DNA of 64,000 bases, from assembly GCF_009789555.1 (NCBI RefSeq), contig NZ_CP046902.1, forward strand, positions 918,001-982,000. The letters are read 5' to 3'. The notes under the pieces were generated by a model. It made no database searches and was not told the DNA's origin. It was given only the letters and a program-made list of their open reading frames with translations. Each line of letters starts with the position of its first letter. Within the stretch, counting starts at the first letter, position 1. The translations under genes and the position numbers were made by a program. The DNA comes from Stutzerimonas stutzeri. Its GTDB lineage: Bacteria; Pseudomonadota; Gammaproteobacteria; Pseudomonadales; Pseudomonadaceae. This document shows, in pieces, positions 43,378-51,689 of the stretch.

Positions 43378-44487
43378 ATGACGAGCCCGAAGCGATCCCT
43401 GAAGCTGTTCCTTGCCGCCGTCGCGCTGTGCTGGCAATCCGCGCACGCCGTGCCGCTGATGGATCTGGTAGATGTCGAGGGCATTCGCGGCAACCAGCTG
43501 ATCGGCTACGGCCTGGTCGTGGGCCTCGATGGCACTGGCGACAAGAACCAGGTCAGGTTCACCAGCCAGTCGGTGGCCAACATGATCAAGCAGTTCGGCG
43601 TGAACCTGCCGCCGAACGTCGACCCGAAGCTGAAGAACGTCGCCGCGGTGACCATTACCGCGACGGTGCCGCCGTCCTATAGCGCCGGCCAGACGGTGGA
43701 CGTCACCGTTTCATCGCTGGGCGACGCCAAGAGCCTGCGCGGTGGCCAGTTGCTGATGACGCCGCTGCAGGGGGTCGATGGCGAGACCTACGCACTTGCC
43801 CAGGGCGCGGTGATCGTCGGTGGCGTCAACGCCGAGGGCGCCAGCGGTTCCAGGGTCGCGATCAACACCTCCAACAGCGGATTGATTCCCAACGGCGCGA
43901 CGGTCGAGCGGATGATTCCCAGCGATTTCACCGAGCGTCCGGACGTGATGCTCAACGTACGGCAGCCGAGCTTCCAGACCGTGACCCGCGTGGTCGACGC
44001 GGTTGACGCCTACTTCGGCAAGGGCACCGCCACGGCCCTCAATGCCACCAAGATTTCGATCCGCGCCCCGGTCACCAGCACCCAGCGCATGAGCTTCATG
44101 GCCATGCTCGAGCGGCTGGAAGTGGAAGAGGGACGGACCCGGCCGAAGGTGGTATTCAACAGCCGCACCGGGACCGTAGTGGTCGGCCAGGGCGTGCGGG
44201 TGAAAGCCGCGGCGGTCGCCCATGGCAGCCTGACGGTGACCATCAGCGAACGTCCTCAGGTCAGCCAGCCCAATCCCCTGGCGCGCGGCGAGACGGTGGT
44301 CACGCCGCAGTCCGATGTCGCAATCGAGCAGGACCGCAAGGCCATGTTCAAGTGGCCTGAGGGTGCCAGCCTGGAAAGCATCATCAACACCATCAACAGT
44401 CTTGGCGCCACGCCGGACGACGTGATGAGCATTCTGCAGTCGCTGGAACGCGCCGGCGCACTGAACGCGGAACTGATCGTGATGTAA
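43378..44487 (+). CDS. flgI: Lateral flagellar P-ring protein FlgI
   Basis: FlgI forms the periplasmic P ring. The 369 residues include a signal peptide (LFLAAVALCWQSAHA) and the conserved start VPLMDLVDVEGIRGNQLIGY. ATG 43378 gives a regular signal peptide, though GTG 43363 is also open. FlgA, encoded divergently at 37.5-38.3 kb, is its chaperone. Confidence 0.95.
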   Translation: MTSPKRSLKLFLAAVALCWQSAHAVPLMDLVDVEGIRGNQLIGYGLVVGLDGTGDKNQVRFTSQSVANMIKQFGVNLPPNVDPKLKNVAAVTITATVPPSYSAGQTVDVTVSSLGDAKSLRGGQLLMTPLQGVDGETYALAQGAVIVGGVNAEGASGSRVAINTSNSGLIPNGATVERMIPSDFTERPDVMLNVRQPSFQTVTRVVDAVDAYFGKGTATALNATKISIRAPVTSTQRMSFMAMLERLEVEEGRTRPKVVFNSRTGTVVVGQGVRVKAAAVAHGSLTVTISERPQVSQPNPLARGETVVTPQSDVAIEQDRKAMFKWPEGASLESIINTINSLGATPDDVMSILQSLERAGALNAELIVM

Positions 44488-44549
44488 GCGCTTGTCCCTG
44501 ACCGGACAGGCCCGACGCGCAGCAGATTTGAACAGGTTCCAAGGCGACC

Positions 44550-45581
44550 ATGAGCATCGTTTCCCTCCCACAGCACCTCAACACCCTGCGCCAGCGCGCC
44601 GACGGGCCGAATGCGGCCCGGCGCCAGCAACTGGAAGTCGTCGCCGAGCAGTTCGAAGCGATGTTCCTGCAGCAGATTCTCAAGCAGATGCGCAAGGCTG
44701 GCGACGTGCTCGGCGCCGGCAACCCCATGCGCAGCCGCGAGCTGGACACCATGCGCGACTTCTACGACGAAGTGCTGGCCGACACCCTGGCCGGCAAGCG
44801 GCAGACCGGCATCGCCGACATGCTGGTGCAACAGTTGAGCGGCGATGCACCCGGCACCGCGCCCGTGCCCGCTGCCCTGGCTGGCCACGCCGCCAGCGGC
44901 GTGCAGGCGGGCGGCCTGCACGCATTGCGTGGTACCTGGCAGCGCGGCGTCGAAGCCCTCGACAGCGCCTGGGAAAGTGGCAAGGCGGGCTTCAAGTCAC
45001 TGGTCGACAGCGTCATCAAGCATGAATCGAGTGGCAACATCGCGGCGGTTTCGCCCAAAGGCGCCCGCGGGCTGATGCAATTGATGCCCGGCACCGCGCG
45101 CGACATGGCCGCCGAACTCGGCCTGCCGTTCAGCGAAGCGCGACTGACCACCGACGCCGAGTACAACAAACGCCTGGGCAGCGCCTACCTGAACAAGATG
45201 CTCGACCGTTACGAGGGTCATCAGGCGCTGGCGCTGGCTGCCTACAATGCTGGCCCGGGCAAGGTCGACGAGTGGCTCAAGGACCACGGCGACCCGCGCA
45301 AGGGCGAAATCGGAATGGCGGCCTGGGTGCAGAAGATTCCCTACGCGGAAACCCGAAATTACACCCGCAACATCCTCGAAGACCTGCGAGCCGCGGCCCC
45401 GCGACCGGTCGAGCCGCGTGCGCAGGTCCAGGCCGTCGCGCGCCCGCTGCAAGCGGCGCTTAATTGCGACACCGATGCGGTCGCTCTTTCCACTCAGCAG
45501 CGCAGTGTCATCGGCGGCGGCCACCTTTCCGTGGCGTTTGCCCAACCGATCCGGATCGAGTCGAAGGAAATCGTGTCGTGA
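44550..45581 (+). CDS. flgJ: FlgJ rod-binding protein fused to an SLT lytic transglycosylase domain
   Basis: FlgJ caps the rod and opens peptidoglycan for it. The N-terminal 95 residues are the rod-binding domain (VVAEQFEAMFLQQILKQMRK). The C-terminal domain is not the usual glucosaminidase of gammaproteobacterial FlgJ. It is an SLT-type lytic transglycosylase with the catalytic glutamate in HESSGNIAAVS and the motifs GLMQLMPGTA and ALAAYNAGPG. Total length is 343. The stop overlaps the flgK start. Confidence 0.93.
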   Translation: MSIVSLPQHLNTLRQRADGPNAARRQQLEVVAEQFEAMFLQQILKQMRKAGDVLGAGNPMRSRELDTMRDFYDEVLADTLAGKRQTGIADMLVQQLSGDAPGTAPVPAALAGHAASGVQAGGLHALRGTWQRGVEALDSAWESGKAGFKSLVDSVIKHESSGNIAAVSPKGARGLMQLMPGTARDMAAELGLPFSEARLTTDAEYNKRLGSAYLNKMLDRYEGHQALALAAYNAGPGKVDEWLKDHGDPRKGEIGMAAWVQKIPYAETRNYTRNILEDLRAAAPRPVEPRAQVQAVARPLQAALNCDTDAVALSTQQRSVIGGGHLSVAFAQPIRIESKEIVS

Positions 45582-46945
45582 GCATTCTTGGTCAAATCGG
45601 CTACAGCGGCGTTCGCGCCTCGCAGATCGCCCTGACGGCGACCGGGCAGAACATCGCCAACGTCAACACGCCGGGCTTCAGCCGCCTGGCGCCGAATCTG
45701 CATTCGCTCGGTGGTCAGAGTTCGGTCAGTGTCGGCGGGGGCGTGCAGGTCAGCAGCATCCGTCGCCTGTCCAATGACTTCCAGAATCAGCAGCTCTGGC
45801 GCGCCACCACGGACAAGCACTACTTCAACACCAATCAGCAGTACCTGACCGCGCTGGAGGGCCTGATCGACAGCGAAGGCTCCAGTGTCAGCGTCGGTCT
45901 GGACAACTTCTTCGCCGCGCTCAGCGAAGCCAGTTCGACTCCCGAATCCATTGCGCTGCGCCAGCAGATCATTGGCGAGTCGAAGCAACTGGCACAGCGC
46001 TTCAACGGCCTGAGCAGCAACATCGGCATCCAGCTCAACGCCCTGCAGGGCCAGCGTGTGGCGATGGTCAGCGAGATCAACGGGCTGTCCGGCAACATCG
46101 CCGAGCTCAACGCGCAGATTCGCGAGATGGACGCTTCCGGGCGCGACACCGCGACCCTGCGTGACTACCGGGACAATCTGGTCAAGGACCTCAGCCAGTA
46201 CGCCGGCATTCGCGTCCAGGAGGCGGCGGACGGAACGCTCAGCGTGTCGTTGGCGAACGGCCAGCCGCTGGTGGCCGGCACCACCGCCGGGCAACTGAAC
46301 GTCAGTGAGAATGTGGCCGGCGAGCAGGACATGACGCTGGTCTTCGCCAAGACCACCTTCCCGGTGAACCAGAAGGGCATCGGCGGTTCGCTCGGCAGCC
46401 TCTACGACATGGAGTACGGTGCGTTGCGTCCCGCCCAGCAGGACCTGCACGAAATGGCCTCGGCGCTGGCGGCGATGGTCAACGATACGCTTGCCGGCGG
46501 CTTTGACCTCGACGGCAATCCAGGCCAGCCGCTGTTCGTGCACAACCCGGGCAGTACCAGCAGCATGCTCGAGGTCAATCCACTGGCGGCCACGGAACTG
46601 GCGTTCTCCTCGACGCCGGGCGAAGTGGGCAACAACCGCAACCTGCTCGCGCTGCTGGACCTGAAATCACAAGGCATCACGGTTGCCGGCAACACCGTGC
46701 CGCTCAATGACGCCTATGCCAGCCTGGTCGGCCGCGTCGCCAGTGCCAGCCGGCAGAACCAGGCGGACCGCAGTGCCGCGACCACCGTCGCCGAGCAGGC
46801 TCAAGCCCAGCGCGACAGCGTCAGTGCCGTGAACCTGGACGAGGAAGCCGTCAACCTGATGGCCTACGAGCAGGCGTACCAGGCCAACATGAAGGTCATC
46901 AGCACTTCCAACGATCTGTTCAACGCCGTACTGGCGATGTTCTGA
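45578..46945 (+). CDS. flgK: Lateral hook-filament junction protein FlgK
   Basis: FlgK is hook-associated protein 1. GTG 45578 gives 455 residues, starting SILGQIGYSGVRASQIALT. AAGGA lies about nine bases upstream and the start overlaps the flgJ stop. The N-terminal NIANVNTPGFSR and C-terminal NLMAYEQAYQANMKVIST motifs are typical. An open frame to 45464 lies within flgJ and is not used. Confidence 0.94.
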   Translation: MSILGQIGYSGVRASQIALTATGQNIANVNTPGFSRLAPNLHSLGGQSSVSVGGGVQVSSIRRLSNDFQNQQLWRATTDKHYFNTNQQYLTALEGLIDSEGSSVSVGLDNFFAALSEASSTPESIALRQQIIGESKQLAQRFNGLSSNIGIQLNALQGQRVAMVSEINGLSGNIAELNAQIREMDASGRDTATLRDYRDNLVKDLSQYAGIRVQEAADGTLSVSLANGQPLVAGTTAGQLNVSENVAGEQDMTLVFAKTTFPVNQKGIGGSLGSLYDMEYGALRPAQQDLHEMASALAAMVNDTLAGGFDLDGNPGQPLFVHNPGSTSSMLEVNPLAATELAFSSTPGEVGNNRNLLALLDLKSQGITVAGNTVPLNDAYASLVGRVASASRQNQADRSAATTVAEQAQAQRDSVSAVNLDEEAVNLMAYEQAYQANMKVISTSNDLFNAVLAMF

Positions 46946-46982
46946 ATCGGCACCGGCCGATTCGACTGACGAGTAAAGACCC

Positions 46983-47897
46983 ATGCGCATCTCCAACGCC
47001 CAGATCACCGCCATGATGCATGGCTCGATGAACACCAGCTCCGAAAAACTCGGCAAGCTGATGCAGCAAATGGCGACCGGCGAACGCATGCTGCTGCCAT
47101 CGGATGATCCGATTTCCGCCGTGCGCGTGCTGCGTATCCAGCGCGAAGAAGCCAGCCTCACCCAGTACCGCACCAACATCGCCAACGTCTCGGGCAACCT
47201 GTCCAAGCAGGAGGCCAACCTCAAGTCCACCTCCGACACCCTGCTCAACGTGCGCGACATGCTGTTGTGGGCAGCCAATGGCAGCAACACCGGTGAAGAC
47301 CTGGCCGCCATCGCGAACGAACTGGGGAGCCTGGAAAAGACCATTCTCAGTTTTGCCAACGTGCGTGACGAAGAAGGCCGCTACCTGTTCTCCGGCACGC
47401 TCAGTGATCGTCCGGCGATCAGTTTCGATGAGGCGAGTGCGACCTACAGCCTCACCGGCAACGACCAATACCGCCAGGCGGCAGTCGCCAACGGCGTACT
47501 GGTCGAGGAGAATGTCACCGCCGCCCAGGTATTCGGCGCGGGCGTGGGTGTGCTCAATGACCTTCACGCGCTGGTCGCCACGCTCTCCGATCCTGCGCTG
47601 GATGCGACCGACCCCGCCGTGCGCGCGCAGATCAGCGCGACCCTGGGCAGCCTTGATGCGACTCACAGCGACCTGCTCGGCGCAATCACCGAACTGGGCG
47701 GGCGGCAGAATACCCTGACGCTGCTGTCGAGCAGCAACGAGGATGTGTCGCTGGTGAACCAGAAGATCGAGGGCGAGCTGTCCCAGCTCGACTACGCCGC
47801 GGCCAGCATCGACCTGAACAATTATCAGCTGTCGCTTCAGGCGACGCAGAAGACCTATTTGAAGATCAACGGGCTGTCGCTGTTCGGCATGCTCTGA
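46983..47897 (+). CDS. flgL: Lateral hook-filament junction protein FlgL
   Basis: FlgL is hook-associated protein 3, at the base of the filament. The 304 residues show the flagellin-like N-terminus (MRISNAQITAMMHGSMNTSS) with LPSDDPISAVRVLRIQREE and the family C-terminal end SLQATQKTYLKINGLSLFGML. It lies 37 bases after flgK. Confidence 0.94.
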   Translation: MRISNAQITAMMHGSMNTSSEKLGKLMQQMATGERMLLPSDDPISAVRVLRIQREEASLTQYRTNIANVSGNLSKQEANLKSTSDTLLNVRDMLLWAANGSNTGEDLAAIANELGSLEKTILSFANVRDEEGRYLFSGTLSDRPAISFDEASATYSLTGNDQYRQAAVANGVLVEENVTAAQVFGAGVGVLNDLHALVATLSDPALDATDPAVRAQISATLGSLDATHSDLLGAITELGGRQNTLTLLSSSNEDVSLVNQKIEGELSQLDYAAASIDLNNYQLSLQATQKTYLKINGLSLFGML

Positions 47898-47911
47898 CCG
47901 AGGTAGCGTGA

Positions 47912-48943
47912 ATGAAGATTGGCAAGCAGCTCCCCGCTGTTTCCGCAATCAACCCGCAGGAGCGTCGCGAGGCACTGCTGCGCGATGCGCCGGCGCCGCT
48001 GCGCGCCGGTGTGCCCAGCGACCCGCCGCATGCCGAGACGACCACCAGCAAAAGCACCAGCTTCAGCCTGCAACTCAACCAGCAGCTGTCCTCCATGCAG
48101 TCGGCCGACAGTTACCTGGGCGACCTGCAAACGCGTCTGTCGCAACTCAAGCTCGACCTCAGCCGGCAGATCAGCACGCCGCAACCCAATGGTCGCGAGA
48201 GCATCCAGCAAGCGGTGCAGCAGGTCGACGATCTGCTCAAGGAACGCAGCAAGCGATCCGGCAGCTCATTGGACGCCAACCTCAGGTTGCGCCTGACCGA
48301 GCCGGTTCGCAGCCGTTTCAGCCTGCAAGGGCTGGAATCGCTGGAAACGATTCGCCAATCCGGTCGCGAGACGCTGCTGTTCAGCGGGGGACGTCAACTG
48401 GCCGAGCCGGTGGCCGTGGTGCTCGACGACGCCATGACCGACGAGCAGATCCTGCGGCGTTTCAACGGTAGCCTGGGCCAGGCCGGCATTCGGGCCGAGC
48501 TGGACCCGAATGGCGAACTGAAATTTTCCGCACGCGAAGGTGACTGGCAGAAGCTGAAGGACCAGTTGGCGGTGCAGGGCGAGGGCAAACTGTTCGACAA
48601 GGGCAAGTACGTGCGGGTGCAGAGCCAGGAGGAGCAACTGCTGAGTTTCCCCCGGGAACTGCAACTCGATTCCTTTCGCGAATTGCGGCGTCTGCTCGAC
48701 TCGGTGGTCGCCGGGCTGGACAAGGTCACCGCGCTGCGGGAGCAGTTGAGCAACCGGCAACAGGAAATTCGCGAGTTCCTGGCGCGTCAGGCACACGCCG
48801 ACGAAACCCAATGGGCGATGGACTTCTCCCGCTCGGTCTTCAACCTCATGCAGCGCAGCCCTTCCAGCTACGCCGCCGTCACCCAGACGGTGGTTGCCCA
48901 GGCCACCATCAGCCGCTTCACGGTGGTCAGCCTGCTGTCCTGA
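47912..48943 (+). CDS. lafW: LafW-like lateral flagellar protein
   Basis: This 343-residue protein follows flgL by 14 bases in the place of lafW in lateral loci, where LafW is called a putative hook-associated protein. The N-terminal 70 residues are polar. The centre (ETLLFSGGRQLAEPVAVVLDD, then FNGSLGQAGIRAELD) resembles a flagellin-IN-type module, as in FliD. The C-terminal third is helical. The role is not established, so the name rests on position and general look. Confidence 0.6.
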   Translation: MKIGKQLPAVSAINPQERREALLRDAPAPLRAGVPSDPPHAETTTSKSTSFSLQLNQQLSSMQSADSYLGDLQTRLSQLKLDLSRQISTPQPNGRESIQQAVQQVDDLLKERSKRSGSSLDANLRLRLTEPVRSRFSLQGLESLETIRQSGRETLLFSGGRQLAEPVAVVLDDAMTDEQILRRFNGSLGQAGIRAELDPNGELKFSAREGDWQKLKDQLAVQGEGKLFDKGKYVRVQSQEEQLLSFPRELQLDSFRELRRLLDSVVAGLDKVTALREQLSNRQQEIREFLARQAHADETQWAMDFSRSVFNLMQRSPSSYAAVTQTVVAQATISRFTVVSLLS

Positions 48944-48961
48944 ACGGGCCGCCTGCACCGG

Positions 48962-50170
48962 TCACGGCGTGGCGGTCGTACGGTCGATGAACTTCACATC
49001 CGAAGGCTGTCCGATCGGCAGCGTTTGCACGGTGTCGCCCAGCAGGCCGCTGTCCGGGTCGCGCTGCAGCACCACCAGCGCGTTGCTCTTCTGATTGGCG
49101 ACCAGCATGAATCGCCCGCTCGGATCGATGGCGAACTCCCTCGGCTCGCGGCCTTCGCTGGCGCGCTGCTGAATCTCGCGCAGGCTGCCGGTTTGCTCGA
49201 TGGCGTAAACCATGATGCGGTTCGTCTCGGCACGATCGCTGACGTAGAGGAAGCGGCCGTCGGCGGACGGATGGATCGCGCCTGGCGAATGCAGGCTCGG
49301 GTCGCCGCCGGCCGCCATGTCTATCAGCTGGCGCTGCACCAGGGTGCCGTCGACATGGTCGAAACGTGCCACCTGAGCGCTCAGTTCCAGCGTGGCATAG
49401 GCCTGGCTGCCGTCCGGGCTGAACACCAGGTGACGCGGGCCACTGCCTTCCGGCAGGCTGACGAAAGCCGGATCGGCCGGCGACAGCGGACGCTCGGCGT
49501 TGGCCGGGTCGTAGCGGTAGATGAAAATCCTGTCGGCGCCCAGATCGCTGACCAGCAGCATCTTGCCGTCCGGTGACATTACCGCCGAGTGCACATGCGC
49601 CGACTGCTGGCGCTGCGGATGCTTCTCGCTGGCCTTGTGCGTGGCGATCTGGGTCACCGGCGTGAGCGTGCCGTCCATCGCCGTCGGGATCACCGCCAGG
49701 CTGCCGCCAGGGTTGGCATTCGAGCCATAGTTGGACACGAACAGATAGCGCCCGTCTCGGCTCTGGCTCAGGTGCGTGGGCTCGTCGCCGAGTGTGCTTT
49801 GCTGGGCCAGCGGCGACAGCTGGCCACTGCCGGGGGCCATGATGAAGGCGCTCACGCGGCCCACCGGATCGGGCTGTCCCGGCCCGTTCTCGTTCGTCGC
49901 ATAGAGCCGGTTACGGTTCAGATCCAGCGTCAGCCACGACGGATTCTGGGTGCGCACCACTTGCAGCGGCTGGGGCTCGATATAACCGCGCCCGGCGTCG
50001 AACTGCATCCGGTAGATGCCCTCGCTGCCCTGCTCGCCGCTGTGTCCGGTGGTATAGGTGCCGATCAGTAACGGGTACATGGGTGCTGCCGCTCCGGTGA
50101 GGCTGAAAGCCAGTAGTGCCGCGGCGACGCCGAGGCGGATGGAAGATGGACCACGCGGTGAACCACGCAT
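48962..50170 (-). CDS. Secreted lactonase-family beta-propeller protein
   Basis: This 402-residue protein has an N-terminal signal peptide (SIRLGVAAALLAFSLTGAAA) and a seven-bladed propeller of the lactonase (Pgl/YbhE) family. Family repeats are seen in LFVSNYGSNANPGGSLAVI and GPRHLVFSPDGSQAYATLE. The cytoplasmic relative is 6-phosphogluconolactonase, but export argues for another substrate. It is convergent with lafW, marking the right edge of the flagellar locus. Confidence 0.82.
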   Translation of the reverse strand: MRGSPRGPSSIRLGVAAALLAFSLTGAAAPMYPLLIGTYTTGHSGEQGSEGIYRMQFDAGRGYIEPQPLQVVRTQNPSWLTLDLNRNRLYATNENGPGQPDPVGRVSAFIMAPGSGQLSPLAQQSTLGDEPTHLSQSRDGRYLFVSNYGSNANPGGSLAVIPTAMDGTLTPVTQIATHKASEKHPQRQQSAHVHSAVMSPDGKMLLVSDLGADRIFIYRYDPANAERPLSPADPAFVSLPEGSGPRHLVFSPDGSQAYATLELSAQVARFDHVDGTLVQRQLIDMAAGGDPSLHSPGAIHPSADGRFLYVSDRAETNRIMVYAIEQTGSLREIQQRASEGREPREFAIDPSGRFMLVANQKSNALVVLQRDPDSGLLGDTVQTLPIGQPSDVKFIDRTTATP

Positions 50171-50261
50171 GGGTCGCTCCTGTATCGCTGAATGATTGGA
50201 AGTCCCCAGATTCGGTTTGAGCGCGCCACCGCAAAAAAATTTGCCGGCGAAGGCACTGTCT

Positions 50262-50288
50262 TGTCGATTTTCTTTTTCGCCGGACGAC
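50262..50288 (+). promoter_or_regulatory. Putative ECF42 sigma promoter
   Basis: TGTCGA at 50262-50267 and CGAC at 50285-50288 are separated by 17 bases, about 36 bases upstream of the first DGPF gene. As I recall it, ECF42 factors recognise a TGTCGA -35 and a CGA-type -10, so this would be the autoregulated promoter of the operon ending with the ECF42 gene. Confidence 0.55.
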
Positions 50289-50324
50289 TAATCGGTAACG
50301 ACACGCACCGGCGAGGGTGAGGCG

Positions 50325-50681
50325 ATGCGTTATCTATGCCTGGTTTATCTGGACGAGACGGCGCTGACGGGGATGTCCGCCGCAGCCCGCGCGGCCCTGG
50401 ACGCCGAATGTCGCGATTACCGCGAATGCCTGTATCGCAGCGGGCGGCTGATTGTCGGCGAAGCGCTGCAATCGGCGCTCAGCGCTACCACGCTTCGCCT
50501 GCAAGGGGATCGCGTCTGGCTGCACGACGGCCCGGTCGCCGCCGGTCGCGAGCAGCCCACCGCCATCTACCTGTTCGAGGCGTCCGATCTCAACGACGCC
50601 ATCCTGCTGGCTTCGCGCATCCCGCCTGTACGTCTGGGTTGCGCGGAAGTACGAGCGCTGCATTCGCGCGCGCCTCCTTGA
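50325..50681 (+). CDS. YCII/DGPF family protein
   Basis: This 118-residue protein has a YCII-related fold: start MRYLCLVYLDE, middle LHDGPVAAGREQ (a variant of the DGPF motif) and C-terminus AEVRALHSR. Such genes are constant neighbours of ECF42 sigma factors and are thought to act in sensing or as the regulated function. It opens a run with a SnoaL-like gene, a second DGPF gene and the sigma factor. Confidence 0.85.
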   Translation: MRYLCLVYLDETALTGMSAAARAALDAECRDYRECLYRSGRLIVGEALQSALSATTLRLQGDRVWLHDGPVAAGREQPTAIYLFEASDLNDAILLASRIPPVRLGCAEVRALHSRAPP

Positions 50682-50751
50682 TCCGCCGCTCGCGCCGTCG
50701 CGCGCCGGCTTTCTCACAGCACCCCCAACCCGATCCACGAGGAAAACGAAC

Positions 50752-51198
50752 ATGAACACAGCAAGCGATACCCGCAGCGGTGAAACCCGCATCAGAGAGC
50801 TGATGGCCGAATTCGAACAGGCGGTCGGGGTCAAGGATCTGGACCGCATCATGTCCCAGTACGCGCCGGAGGTGGTGGCCTACGACGCGGTCGGCGAATT
50901 GCAGTTCAAGGGCATCGACGCCTATCGCGCCCACTGGCAGCGCTGCTTCGACTTTTGCCAGGGCGACGGTTTCTTCGAGACCCGAGAGGTCAGCATCACG
51001 GCCAGCGGCGATCTCGCCTTCAGCCATTCGCTGAGCCATTGCGGCGGTGCCAACGAGAAGGGCGAGATGCAGACGGCCTGGATGCGCGGCACGCGTTGCT
51101 GGCGGCTGCAGGGCGGCGACTGGAAAGTGGTACACGAGCACTTTTCGATGCCGTTCGATATGGCCAGCGGCCAGGTTTGCTTTGGCCTGGAGCCTTGA
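50752..51198 (+). CDS. SnoaL-like/NTF2-fold protein
   Basis: The 148 residues form a single SnoaL-like domain: VKDLDRIMSQYAPEVVAYDAV and the C-terminal GDWKVVHEHFSMPFD are typical of ketosteroid-isomerase-like proteins in ECF42 operons. ATG 50752 follows a GAGGAAAACG-type ribosome binding site. Ligand or reaction unknown. Confidence 0.82.
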   Translation: MNTASDTRSGETRIRELMAEFEQAVGVKDLDRIMSQYAPEVVAYDAVGELQFKGIDAYRAHWQRCFDFCQGDGFFETREVSITASGDLAFSHSLSHCGGANEKGEMQTAWMRGTRCWRLQGGDWKVVHEHFSMPFDMASGQVCFGLEP

Positions 51199-51301
51199 GC
51201 GGCACACCGTCGCCGTTGGCGCAGCGGGTACGCCATCGAGTCCTCGTGCTTTGGCTGCCAGCTGCTAATGTTGTTGGTCTGCATGGGCGCCGGAGAACAG
51301 C

Positions 51302-51658
51302 ATGAAATACCTTTGCCTCGTCTATTACGACGAACGCCACGTAGACGCCATGACCGATGAACAGTGGGCCGCGCTGGTCGACCAGTGCCTTGCCAATAGC
51401 GAGCGCCTGCGTGAAAGCGGGCATTTCGTCGCCGGCGAGCCGCTGCAATCGGTGCGCACCGCCAAGACCGTGCGGGTCCGCGAAGGCGCGGTTTCGGTGG
51501 TCGACGGTCCCTTCGCCGAAACCCGCGAACAGCTCGCCGGCTTCTACCTGCTGGAAGCGGCGGATTTCGATGAAGCGGTGCAGCTGGCGGCGAAAATCCC
51601 CCCAGCGGCGCTGGGTAGCATCGAGGTCCGTCCGCTGCGCCAGCTCCCCGAACGCTGA
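51302..51658 (+). CDS. YCII/DGPF family protein
   Basis: The 118 residues carry the exact DGPF motif (VVDGPFAETREQLAGFYLLE) and start MKYLCLVYYDE. It is the second DGPF gene of the operon and lies just before the ECF42 gene. The two copies differ clearly, so they may form a heteromer or work on different inputs. Confidence 0.88.
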   Translation: MKYLCLVYYDERHVDAMTDEQWAALVDQCLANSERLRESGHFVAGEPLQSVRTAKTVRVREGAVSVVDGPFAETREQLAGFYLLEAADFDEAVQLAAKIPPAALGSIEVRPLRQLPER

Positions 51659-51689
51659 TCGGCGCCCGGGGTGTGCCTGCGTGACAGCC

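Noticed and set aside
13474..48943. Interpretation as the polar flagellar cluster
   Set aside because: LafK-type regulator, motAB and fliA at an operon end, no flhF/fleN/fliO/che genes, and a LafZ-like gene next to a short flagellin all point to a lateral system.
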